14,315 nucleotides of DNA from DATLFS01 sp035540935. Its GTDB lineage: Bacteria; Actinomycetota; CADDZG01; WHSQ01. How positions within the stretch are numbered: position 1 is the stretch's first letter; every line of letters begins with the position of its first letter. The notes beneath the pieces are model-generated. The model was not told the DNA's origin. It worked only from the letters and a program-made list of their open reading frames with translations, and did no database searches. Positions 5,787 through 12,497 of the stretch are shown one piece after another. Where the stretch lies: assembly GCA_035540935.1 (NCBI GenBank), contig DATLFS010000126.1, forward strand, positions 1-14,315. The letters are read 5' to 3'. A program made the position numbers and the translations under genes.

Positions 5787-7385
5787 TCACCCCCGGCCCA
5801 GACGCCGGGTCAGGAGCGAGCGGGCGTAGTCGAGCTCTTCCACGCGTAGCGCCGCAGCCACGCCGAGGTAGGCCACGACCCCGACCCCGATCGGGACGAC
5901 GAGGGCGACCGTCTGTTCGAGGAAGGTGACCGGGTCGAGCATCCGCTCGACCGCTCGCGACGTGAGCCACACGAGGAAGCCCATCACTCCCGCGGCCGCA
6001 CCGATCTTCGCGAGCGCGGCCGCGACGCGCCGACCGTCGAGACCACCTATCCGGCGCGACAACGCCCGAGCCTGCAACGCCGCGCCGGCGACATAGGCGA
6101 TGGCGTGACCCGCCGCAAGACCACGCACGCCGAGCAGGAAGAACATCGGGATGTTGATCGCGGTGTTGAGAGCCACCGCCGCGCAATTGATGAGGAACGG
6201 GGTCTTCGTGTCCTGCAGTGAGTAGAAGGCTCGCAGGAAGAGCTGGAAGAGCGAGAACGGGAGCAGGCCCACCACGAACAGCTGCAGGACGCCGGCCACC
6301 TTCTCGGTCGAGGCGGACGTCATCACCCCGCGCTCAAGCATGAAACGGATGATGGGTTCGCCCAGCACGAAGTACCCGACGGCAGCGGGAAGGATGAGCA
6401 ACGCGGTGGTCCTCACCCCCGTGGAGAGGCGCGCGCGGAAGTCGTCCCAGCGATCGTTCACCGCGTGTTCGCTCATACCCGGCAGGAGCGCCGTGATGAT
6501 GGACACCGCGAAGAGGCCGTACGGCAGCATGAAGAAGGTGAAGGCGTTCACGTACGCGGCATAGCCACCCTGGTCGCCGGCCGCCAGGACCTGGACGATC
6601 AGGTAGCCGATCTGGTTCGTGATCACGTAGCCGATGACGAACACGGACAGCGTCGCGAGGCGCTTCACGGCCGGATGTCCCGCGTGCAGTGTGAGGCGGT
6701 ACCTCCCGTGGCCGCGCAGGAACGGCAGTTGCGCCAGCGCCATCAAGGCGACTCCCGCCGTCGTGCCGATCCCCATGATCCAGAGCTGGCGGTCGGTCAC
6801 CTCGTCGAGCCCGCCGATAGCCGGATAAGCCTGGTGGAAGGCCACGAACACCGCGATCACCGAGATGTTGTTGAGGATCGGTGTGAACATCGGTGGCCCG
6901 AAGCGCTTGTGGGCGTTGAGCAGCCCCGCGGTCAGCGCCGCTATCCCGTAGAAGATGATCTGCGGGATGAAGAGACGCAACAGGAAGGTCAGGACGTGCC
7001 GCTGCACCTCGGCCTCGTTCGCCGGGACGCCGATCGTGTAGAAGCGGGCGAGCAGTGGCGCGCCGACGATCCCGATCACGGTTACCGCCATCAACACGAC
7101 CAGAGAGATGTTGATGATGGCGCTCGCTACCTCCCACGCGCGTTCGCGCCCCTCTTTCTGAAGAAGCTCGACGAAGACGGGAACGAAGACCGAGGTCAAG
7201 ATGCCGCCCAGCACCAGCTCGTAGATGATGTTGGGAGCGGTGTTCGCGAGCGTGTAGGTGTCGGCGAGTCTGCTCTCCGCCACGCCAAGGGTCGCGGCGA
7301 TCGCAGCTATGCGCAGGAGTCCGGTGACGCGCGAGATAACCGTTCCGACGGACATGACCGCCGTGGCGCGAACCAGACTGCTCAA
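5787..7385 (-). CDS. murJ: Lipid II flippase MurJ (MviN)
   Basis: A 532-residue polytopic membrane protein of the MviN/MATE-like superfamily that moves lipid II across the membrane for peptidoglycan synthesis. The N-terminal signature is clear (GTVISRVTGLLR, with Arg19 and Arg25 in the positions of conserved cavity arginines, followed by ANTAPNIIYELVLGG). About 14 hydrophobic segments span the length, and it ends in a short Arg-rich tail. It ends like an ordinary MurJ: there is no pseudokinase or outer domain as in M. tuberculosis Rv3910. The start is TTG at 7385, overlapping the previous stop (TTGA), with GGAG about 10 nt upstream. An ATG at 7355 is possible but would remove residues normally present before the first helix. 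Translational coupling to the DUF6049-like gene is likely. Confidence 0.95.
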   Translation of the reverse strand: MSSLVRATAVMSVGTVISRVTGLLRIAAIAATLGVAESRLADTYTLANTAPNIIYELVLGGILTSVFVPVFVELLQKEGRERAWEVASAIINISLVVLMAVTVIGIVGAPLLARFYTIGVPANEAEVQRHVLTFLLRLFIPQIIFYGIAALTAGLLNAHKRFGPPMFTPILNNISVIAVFVAFHQAYPAIGGLDEVTDRQLWIMGIGTTAGVALMALAQLPFLRGHGRYRLTLHAGHPAVKRLATLSVFVIGYVITNQIGYLIVQVLAAGDQGGYAAYVNAFTFFMLPYGLFAVSIITALLPGMSEHAVNDRWDDFRARLSTGVRTTALLILPAAVGYFVLGEPIIRFMLERGVMTSASTEKVAGVLQLFVVGLLPFSLFQLFLRAFYSLQDTKTPFLINCAAVALNTAINIPMFFLLGVRGLAAGHAIAYVAGAALQARALSRRIGGLDGRRVAAALAKIGAAAGVMGFLVWLTSRAVERMLDPVTFLEQTVALVVPIGVGVVAYLGVAAALRVEELDYARSLLTRRLGRG

Positions 7386-9529
7386 GCGCTCTCGGCTCCG
7401 GCGGTGCGCCGGCGACGTCTGACGCCGCGGCCGACGTAGAAGAGCACCAGGAAGGCAAGGGCGCCGATGGTGAGCGCGAGTGCGATCTGGTTGAATTCGG
7501 TCGACCTCACGGTGATCGTCTGCGGGCGCTGGATCTCGAAACCGTCGGGGGTCTCGAGACGCACCGTTATCGGAAAGATGCCACTCGCGCGCGCGGTGAC
7601 GTCGTAGGAGATCGTCTGCTGGTCGTCCGTCATCACGAGGTCGCGAACCGCGTCTGAAACCTCGAGGTCACCGCGCGCGTCGAGCTCGACCCGCACCCGT
7701 ACGTCATAGCCGGTCTCGTTGAAGACGACGAATTGCAGCGCGCCGCGGCGGGAGGTGAGGGTCGTCTCCGACGCGCCGACGGCTCCGATCTTCGCCAGCT
7801 CCTCTGCTACCTCTTCACTCGCTTCGCGCGCGTATGCGTAGCCTTCGGACGCGCCTTCGTCCCACCACGCGCGCGCAAGTGCCACGAGGACGTTCCTGCG
7901 AAGACGCTGGGCGAGCGCGGCCGGAGGCTCGATCGAGGCGAAGTGCTCCACCGCCTCCGATGCGTCCTCCACCCCCTCGAAGTACGCGTCGGAGGGACGG
8001 TTCGGCAACGGTGGTGCGAAGCCGAGGAGCTGGCGCTCCGCTTCGGCCTCGGCGACCGCGAGACCCTCGAGGGGCGTCGCGCTGCTGAGCCAAGGCGCGC
8101 GGGCCAACGTGCGCGCGAAACGCCGGAGCTCCGGCGCCGACGCGCGCCATGTCGTTGACGCCGTGGCCTGGATGACTCGCGGGATACCGGGAGATTCCTC
8201 GCGGATCATGGCCGTCTCGGCGAAGAATCGCTGGAGCGACACGACCGGCTCCTCCCCCCTCGCGACGGCTACCAGATGGTCCTGGATCTTGGCGTCGAAC
8301 ACGTAACCGGTGACGGAGCCGCCCGTCTCCGGGCGCACCCTCACCGGACATGTAAGCGAGAGCGCTTCGATGGGGCAGCCGGAGAGATCGGGGTTGATCG
8401 CAGGCTCGAGAGCCTCAGGGGCGAAGAAGGTCCGCAGGCCGGCGGCCCCCGCAGGAAGCTCGTCGAGAACCTGCGAGTCGAGACGCCCGCCCGGCGGAAA
8501 TACCCACCGCGGGTCGACCTCGCTGCCCAGCACGTCGTGGAGCACGACGGCGGCTTCGCTCATCTGCCGGGCGATGGCTCCCTCCGTCGTGGCGATGGAC
8601 GGCAGGTCCGCGAACGCGTACGGCGCGAGCAGTGGCTGGACCCCCTCCTTACGGAGCAGGCCGGCGAGCCGCTCGAGCACGGCCGCGGCCGCGGAGGCGC
8701 TCGGTGAGTCCGGGGGAACCGACACGACCGAGCCGCCCTCGGCGCGCCGGTATCCGTCCGCCATGTCGTCCAGCTCCTCGAGGAGGCGCGCCGAGGGCGC
8801 GATGCCGAGGCGGAGCGACGCCGGCAGTTGCCGGCGTCTCCCCGACGGGGCGGGAGTGACCTCCGCCTCCAGGACGTCGACGACCGTCGTGAGCCAGCCG
8901 TCCTCGGCCACTGCCTCCTCGAGTGGGTACCGGCCGTCCGCGTCGGGGTGGAAGACCCCGTCCGGGCCCCGCGCGGGAACGTCGTGCAGAGGGACGACCG
9001 GGACGATCGTGAGGCGGACCTCCTGCGGCTCGGTGTAGAAGAGCAGTTGCGTCGTGACGGTGTCGAGCGTCGTCCCGACCGCGTCCTGAAGGGTCAGCTT
9101 CAACGGATAAACGCCGTTGGCGGCGTTCGGTCCCAGGAGAACCAACGTCTCGACGGGGTCGTCAACCGTGATCGTCACCGATCCTCCGGGCGGCAGGGGG
9201 TCCTCGGGCACCGGTTGCACCGGGAACGAGCTCGGCGCTTGCACCAACCCGAGGTCGAGAGAGGTCTCGAGGGCGGACCGGGTCTCGACGCGGTTGAGGA
9301 GGCCCACGACGAGGCCGTAGTTCTCGAGCGGCATGGTCCCCGTGTTCGTGACCCTGATGCGCAGTCCCATCTCGTCGCCGGGGGCGTGCCACGGTGGGAT
9401 GGCGATCAGGTCAAGCGATGCGGTGGCAGCCTCCTGCGCGCCGGCGCCGGGCAGAGGCAGAGAGACCAGGACCAGACCGGCTGCGACCACCGCCGCCGCC
9501 CGGCGGGAGAGGAGCCGCGTGCGGGACAT
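7382..9529 (-). CDS. DUF6049-like secreted, membrane-anchored protein (Rv3909 position)
   Basis: A 715-residue protein with an N-terminal signal peptide (Arg-rich start, hydrophobic core, likely cleavage near residue 31 in GAGAQ) and one C-terminal membrane helix (about 678-700) followed by a RRRRR cytoplasmic stop. Most of the protein therefore lies outside the membrane. After the signal come beta-rich, Ig-like sections near both ends and a central alpha/beta part. No catalytic motif is recognisable. The gene immediately upstream of murJ in Actinobacteria encodes a protein of this build (Rv3909 in M. tuberculosis, about 800 residues), and I assign the family from layout and position. It is the first gene of the operon; its stop overlaps the murJ TTG start. 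No Shine-Dalgarno sequence precedes the ATG, so it may be translated from a leaderless mRNA. Function is unknown, but the persistent linkage to murJ suggests an envelope role. Confidence 0.82.
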   Translation of the reverse strand: MSRTRLLSRRAAAVVAAGLVLVSLPLPGAGAQEAATASLDLIAIPPWHAPGDEMGLRIRVTNTGTMPLENYGLVVGLLNRVETRSALETSLDLGLVQAPSSFPVQPVPEDPLPPGGSVTITVDDPVETLVLLGPNAANGVYPLKLTLQDAVGTTLDTVTTQLLFYTEPQEVRLTIVPVVPLHDVPARGPDGVFHPDADGRYPLEEAVAEDGWLTTVVDVLEAEVTPAPSGRRRQLPASLRLGIAPSARLLEELDDMADGYRRAEGGSVVSVPPDSPSASAAAAVLERLAGLLRKEGVQPLLAPYAFADLPSIATTEGAIARQMSEAAVVLHDVLGSEVDPRWVFPPGGRLDSQVLDELPAGAAGLRTFFAPEALEPAINPDLSGCPIEALSLTCPVRVRPETGGSVTGYVFDAKIQDHLVAVARGEEPVVSLQRFFAETAMIREESPGIPRVIQATASTTWRASAPELRRFARTLARAPWLSSATPLEGLAVAEAEAERQLLGFAPPLPNRPSDAYFEGVEDASEAVEHFASIEPPAALAQRLRRNVLVALARAWWDEGASEGYAYAREASEEVAEELAKIGAVGASETTLTSRRGALQFVVFNETGYDVRVRVELDARGDLEVSDAVRDLVMTDDQQTISYDVTARASGIFPITVRLETPDGFEIQRPQTITVRSTEFNQIALALTIGALAFLVLFYVGRGVRRRRRTAGAESA

Positions 9530-9543
9530 AGGAGGTCAGCATA
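9530..9543 (-). promoter_or_regulatory. Candidate -10 element for the murJ-cwlM operon, leaderless start
   Basis: On the minus strand TATGCT (9543-9538) matches TATAAT at four of six positions and lies 8 nt before the ATG at 9529. That spacing would put the transcription start at the start codon. The bases between (GACCTCCT) hold no ribosome binding site, which fits a leaderless mRNA, common in Actinobacteria. No convincing -35 box is seen, because that area is inside the upstream terminator stem. This is a weak call. Confidence 0.3.
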
Positions 9544-9581
9544 AAGACACGAAGGGCCCGACCCGCGGTGCGGGCCGGGCC
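9540..9581 (-). terminator. Rho-independent terminator of the KGG-repeat gene
   Basis: The arms 9570-9581 and 9555-9566 enclose a 3-nt loop. On the minus-strand RNA all 12 positions pair, including one G-U wobble, and the stem is followed by CTTCGTGTCTTTATG, a moderately T-rich run. On the plus strand the same position is an A-C mismatch, so the signal favours minus-strand transcripts. It lies 31 nt after the KGG stop codon and separates that gene from the DUF6049-murJ operon. Confidence 0.72.
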
Positions 9582-9612
9582 TGGTCTGTTACCTGAGGCC
9601 GGGAGCGGTGCG

Positions 9613-9807
9613 CTACTTCGAGCCGCCGATGCGGCCGATCCGCTGGTAGAACTCGGAGCCGTAGCGCTGCTTCGTCGTCTCGCCGCCCTTCTTGCCGCCG
9701 ATGCGGCCGATGCGGCCGAAGTGCTCCGGCCCGTAGCGATCCTTGGTGGTACGGCCGCCCTTGCGACCCGCCTCGGCTCGACTCATCTTGTTGGTGTCTT
9801 CAGCCAC
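9613..9807 (-). CDS. KGG-repeat general stress protein
   Basis: A 64-residue, very hydrophilic, Gly/Arg/Lys-rich protein. After a short leader (residues 1-15) come two near-identical 23-residue repeats at 16-38 and 40-62, a 24-residue period. Each follows the pattern KGG-x-TTK-x-RYG-x-E-xxx-RIGRIGG. This is the KGG motif of small stress-induced proteins such as Bacillus GsiB and E. coli YciG; they are thought to be disordered and hydrophilin-like, but their biochemical role is unsettled. The start is GTG at 9807 with a strong AGGAGG (9819-9814) 6 nt upstream. A SigB-type promoter lies at 9856-9880 and a terminator follows, so it is a single-gene unit with high predicted expression under stress. 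It is divergent from pilT. Confidence 0.88.
   Translation of the reverse strand: MAEDTNKMSRAEAGRKGGRTTKDRYGPEHFGRIGRIGGKKGGETTKQRYGSEFYQRIGRIGGSK
9616..9762 (-). repeat. Two-copy tandem repeat, 72-nt period, inside the KGG gene
   Basis: The codons for residues 16-38 and 40-62 of the KGG protein form two adjacent copies with a 72-nt period. Identity is highest over the codons for RIGRIGG. This internal duplication creates the protein repeat. Confidence 0.8.
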
Positions 9808-9813
9808 TGCTGC

Positions 9814-9819
9814 CCTCCT
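9814..9819 (-). promoter_or_regulatory. Strong ribosome binding site deciding the GTG start of the KGG gene
   Basis: A perfect AGGAGG on the minus strand lies 6 nt before the GTG at 9807. It supports this start over the in-frame ATG seven codons further in. Confidence 0.85.
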
Positions 9820-9855
9820 AGGTGTGACCCCTCACCGGCGGTTGCTCGCCTTCTC

Positions 9856-9880
9856 TTACCCGGCCGCTCCCGCACAAAAC
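9856..9880 (-). promoter_or_regulatory. SigB/SigF-type promoter for the KGG stress gene
   Basis: On the minus strand GTTT (9880-9877), a 15-nt spacer and GGGTAA (9861-9856) match the general-stress sigma consensus GTTT-N(13-16)-GGGTA. The predicted transcription start near 9849 leaves an untranslated leader of about 40 nt holding the AGGAGG. The match of a general-stress promoter to a KGG stress gene makes chance less likely. Confidence 0.6.
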
Positions 9881-9919
9881 GGCGAGGGGTTTTCCTCAAT
9901 AGGGCCCCGGCACCTGCCG

Positions 9920-11023
9920 ATGGTCATGGCGATGGAACGGCATACAGCAGTCGACGAGCTCCTCCGGTATGCGGTGGAGCGGAAGGCCTCGGACCTCCAC
10001 GTCAAGGCGGGGGGTCCGCCGTTCGTGCGGGTCAACGGGCACCTCGAGCGGACCGACTTTCCCGTCATGGAGGCGGCCGACTGCGAGCGCGCCTGCCTCG
10101 AGCTGATGGACGACGACCACGTCCAGACCTTCCGTGCGAAGGGCGAGGTCGACTTCGCCTATTCGGCACCCGCGCTCGGGCGTTTCCGCGTGAACGTCTT
10201 CCGGCAGCGGGGGAGCGTGGGCATGGCATGTCGGCGGGTCCTCCCCGGCGCGCCGGCGTTCGAGACACTCGGACTCCCTCCGGTGGTGCAGTCGCTGGCC
10301 GACGAGCACCGCGGGCTCGTGCTCGTGACCGGCCCGACCTCGTCCGGCAAGACGACGACCACGGGTTCGCTGATCAACCACATCAACTCGACGAGGCCCT
10401 GTCACATCCTCACGATCGAGGACCCCATCGAGATCCTCCACCCGGATCGCCAGGCGATCGTCAATCAGCGCGAGGTGGGCCAGGACACTCAGGAGTTCAA
10501 CAGCGCACTTCGCGCCGCCATGCGGCAGGACCCGGACGTGATCTTCATCGGCGAGATCCGTGACGCCGAGACGGTGAAGGCAGCGCTGCAAGCCGCCGAG
10601 ACGGGGCACCTCGTCATCTCGACGCTGCACACGACCGACGTGACCGAGACCGTCAACCGCATCATCGACTTCTTCCCGCCGCACCAGCAGACGCAGATAC
10701 GCGTCTCGCTCGCCGGATCGTTGAAGGGCGTCGTGTCGCAGCGTCTGCTCGCCCGCAAGGATGGAGGAGGCCGCGTCCCGGCGGTAGAGGTTCTGGTCGT
10801 GAACGGGCGCGTTCGGGACCTGATCCTCGACCCGGACAAGACGCACATGATCCACGACATCGTCGCCGAATCGTCCTTCTACGGCATGCAGACCTTCGAC
10901 CAGGCACTGCTCGCCCTGTACCGCTCGGGCCTCGTCACGCTCGAGGACGCGATGGCAGCGGCGACGAACTCGCACGACTTCGAGATCATGCTCAAGCAGG
11001 AAGGTCTGCAGCCGGTCGGCTGA
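9920..11023 (+). CDS. pilT: PilT-family type IV pilus retraction ATPase
   Basis: I place the start at ATG 9920 (MVMAMERH), giving 367 residues; ATGs at 9926 and 9932 are in frame and nearly as good, since no clear ribosome binding site is seen. The frame is open further upstream, but that part overlaps the KGG gene. The N-terminal PAS-like domain includes KASDLH (22-27). The secretion-ATPase core has Walker A GPTSSGKT (138-145), the Asp box TIEDPIE (165-171), Walker B DVIFIGEIRD (206-215) and the His box TGHLVISTLHT (228-238). The C-terminal domain has GMQTFDQALL (322-331). The PilT AIRNLIRE motif is divergent here (RVRDLILD at 297-304). PilT ATPases are cytoplasmic hexamers that drive pilus retraction. 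No other pilus gene is in the window, so its partners must be elsewhere. A PilU-like paralogue is an alternative. Confidence 0.92.
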   Translation: MVMAMERHTAVDELLRYAVERKASDLHVKAGGPPFVRVNGHLERTDFPVMEAADCERACLELMDDDHVQTFRAKGEVDFAYSAPALGRFRVNVFRQRGSVGMACRRVLPGAPAFETLGLPPVVQSLADEHRGLVLVTGPTSSGKTTTTGSLINHINSTRPCHILTIEDPIEILHPDRQAIVNQREVGQDTQEFNSALRAAMRQDPDVIFIGEIRDAETVKAALQAAETGHLVISTLHTTDVTETVNRIIDFFPPHQQTQIRVSLAGSLKGVVSQRLLARKDGGGRVPAVEVLVVNGRVRDLILDPDKTHMIHDIVAESSFYGMQTFDQALLALYRSGLVTLEDAMAAATNSHDFEIMLKQEGLQPVG

Positions 11024-11050
11024 GCCACCGGACCGTCGCCGACCCCCGCT

Positions 11051-11057
11051 TTACCCT
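11051..11057 (+). promoter_or_regulatory. Candidate -10 box for leaderless pcnA
   Basis: TTACCCT ends about 6-7 nt before the pcnA ATG and fits the loose actinobacterial TANNNT pattern. No ribosome binding site is present in the 40-nt gap after pilT. No good -35 box is seen, so this is tentative. Confidence 0.25.
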
Positions 11058-11063
11058 TGGGCC

Positions 11064-12497
11064 ATGCGGTCCCTGGCTTCCCTCCTCGAGGAGGGCTCAC
11101 CCCTGCTCGATCTCGCCGCGCGCTTCCGGGCCGACGGGCACGAGCTCTATCTGGTCGGCGGCCCGGTGCGCGACCTCGCCCTTCGGCGTCCGCACGCCGA
11201 TCTCGACCTCGCTACCGGGGCGAAGCCGGAAGAGACGCTGGCGATCGTCCGACCGCTGGCCGAGCACGTGTGGCTGCAGGGGATCGAGTACGGCACCGTC
11301 GGAGCGAACGTCTCCGGGATCGCCATGGAGATCACGACCTTCCGCTCCGAGCGCTACGAGCCCGAATCGCGCCACCCGGATGTGACGTTCGAAGCGACGA
11401 TCGAAACGGACCTGTCGCGCCGCGACTTCACCGTGAACGCCATGGCGATCCGTCTTCCGGAGCGGACGCCCGTCGACCCGTTCGACGGTATGGGCGACCT
11501 CCGGCGGAAGACTCTGCGGACTCCGATAGAGCCCAAGGCCTCGTTCACCGACGATCCTCTCCGGATGCTGCGTGCCTTCCGCTTTTCGTCGCAGCTCGGC
11601 TTCACGATCGACCCGACGGTCCTCACGGCGATCACCGAACTGAGGGATCTGATCGGCACCGTGTCGGCCGAGCGGGTCCGCGACGAGCTCTCGAAGCTAC
11701 TGGTTGGAGACGCACCCGCGGCTGCGCTTGAAGCGTGTGACTCGACCGGGCTCCTCGAGCTGTTCCTCCCGGAGGTGTCCGGCCTCAAGCTCGAGCAAGA
11801 TCCCATCCACCGGCACAAGGACGTCTTCCACCACACGCTGGCGGTCGTGGAACGCACCGCTCCGCAGCTGACCCTCCGCCTCGCCGCGCTGCTGCACGAC
11901 ATCGGGAAGCCGAAGACGCGGCGTATCGACGACTTGGAAGGCGTGACCTTCCATCACCACGAGCGCGTCGGGGCGAAGATGGCGCGCGAACGCCTGCGTG
12001 CGCTGCGCTTCCCGAACGAGGTGATAGACGCGGTCTATAACGCGATCTACCTACACCATCGCTTCCACACCTATCGTTTGGGCTGGACCGATTCGGCGGT
12101 CCGGCGGTACGTCACCGACGCAGGGCCCTACCTCGAGATGCTCAACCGGCTCGTGCGAGCGGACTGCACGACGCGCAACGCGGCCAAGGCGAAGCGTCTC
12201 GCGGCCCGGATGGACGAGCTGGAAGCGCGCATCGAAGAGCTGAAGGCGCGGGAGGAGATCGAGAGGATCCGGCCCGACCTCGACGGGCGACAGGTCATGG
12301 CCTTCCTGGGCGTGCCTCCCGGGCCGGCCGTGGGAGACGCGCTCTCGTTCCTCCTCGAGCTCCGGTTCGACGAGGGTCCGCTTGGTGAAGACGAGGCCTA
12401 CCGGCGGTTGGAAGCGTGGGCCGAAGCGCGCGGGATCTCCGTTACGGGAACCAGGGTCGGGCCGAAGGAGAAGAAGAGTGACCGCCCCGGCTCCTGA
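11064..12497 (+). CDS. pcnA: CCA tRNA nucleotidyltransferase / PcnA-type polymerase
   Basis: A 477-residue class II nucleotidyltransferase that adds or repairs the 3' CCA end of tRNAs. The head domain has LVGGPVRD (30-37), the metal-binding pair Asp46/Asp48 (ADLDLA), RRDFTVNAM (119-127) and DDPLRMLRAFRFS (163-175), which binds the incoming nucleotide. An HD-type phosphohydrolase domain follows, with HH at 256-257 and HDIGKP at 278-283. Actinobacterial CCA enzymes commonly carry this HD domain and are annotated pcnA. A charged coiled region lies near 385-410, then a short C-terminal domain. The ATG at 11064 lies 40 nt after pilT and has no Shine-Dalgarno sequence; TACCCT 6 nt upstream could serve a leaderless transcript. 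In M. tuberculosis pcnA is likewise divergent from the murJ-side operon. Confidence 0.95.
   Translation: MRSLASLLEEGSPLLDLAARFRADGHELYLVGGPVRDLALRRPHADLDLATGAKPEETLAIVRPLAEHVWLQGIEYGTVGANVSGIAMEITTFRSERYEPESRHPDVTFEATIETDLSRRDFTVNAMAIRLPERTPVDPFDGMGDLRRKTLRTPIEPKASFTDDPLRMLRAFRFSSQLGFTIDPTVLTAITELRDLIGTVSAERVRDELSKLLVGDAPAAALEACDSTGLLELFLPEVSGLKLEQDPIHRHKDVFHHTLAVVERTAPQLTLRLAALLHDIGKPKTRRIDDLEGVTFHHHERVGAKMARERLRALRFPNEVIDAVYNAIYLHHRFHTYRLGWTDSAVRRYVTDAGPYLEMLNRLVRADCTTRNAAKAKRLAARMDELEARIEELKAREEIERIRPDLDGRQVMAFLGVPPGPAVGDALSFLLELRFDEGPLGEDEAYRRLEAWAEARGISVTGTRVGPKEKKSDRPGS
12465..12470 (+). promoter_or_regulatory. Ribosome binding site deciding the methyltransferase start
   Basis: AAGGAG lies within the pcnA 3' coding end, 7 nt before the GTG at 12478. 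It argues for internal re-initiation and for the 248-residue product. Confidence 0.7.

Noticed and set aside
5752..6186. Longer N-terminus for the small membrane protein
   Set aside because: The extension overlaps the MurJ C-terminal coding region and is Arg/Gly-rich shadow sequence.
9531..9535. GGAGG on the plus strand just outside the DUF6049 start codon
   Set aside because: No plus-strand start codon follows at a usable distance, and on the minus strand it reads as CCTCC, so it is not a ribosome binding site for either strand.
9896..10975. Minus-strand open frame of 359 codons opposite pilT
   Set aside because: The pilT frame carries all secretion-ATPase motifs; the antisense product is an unstructured His/Arg/Val-rich shadow.
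11009..11022. CAGCC-GGTC-GGCTG hairpin at the pilT stop codon
   Set aside because: The stem is short and no T-run follows, so it is not a convincing rho-independent terminator.
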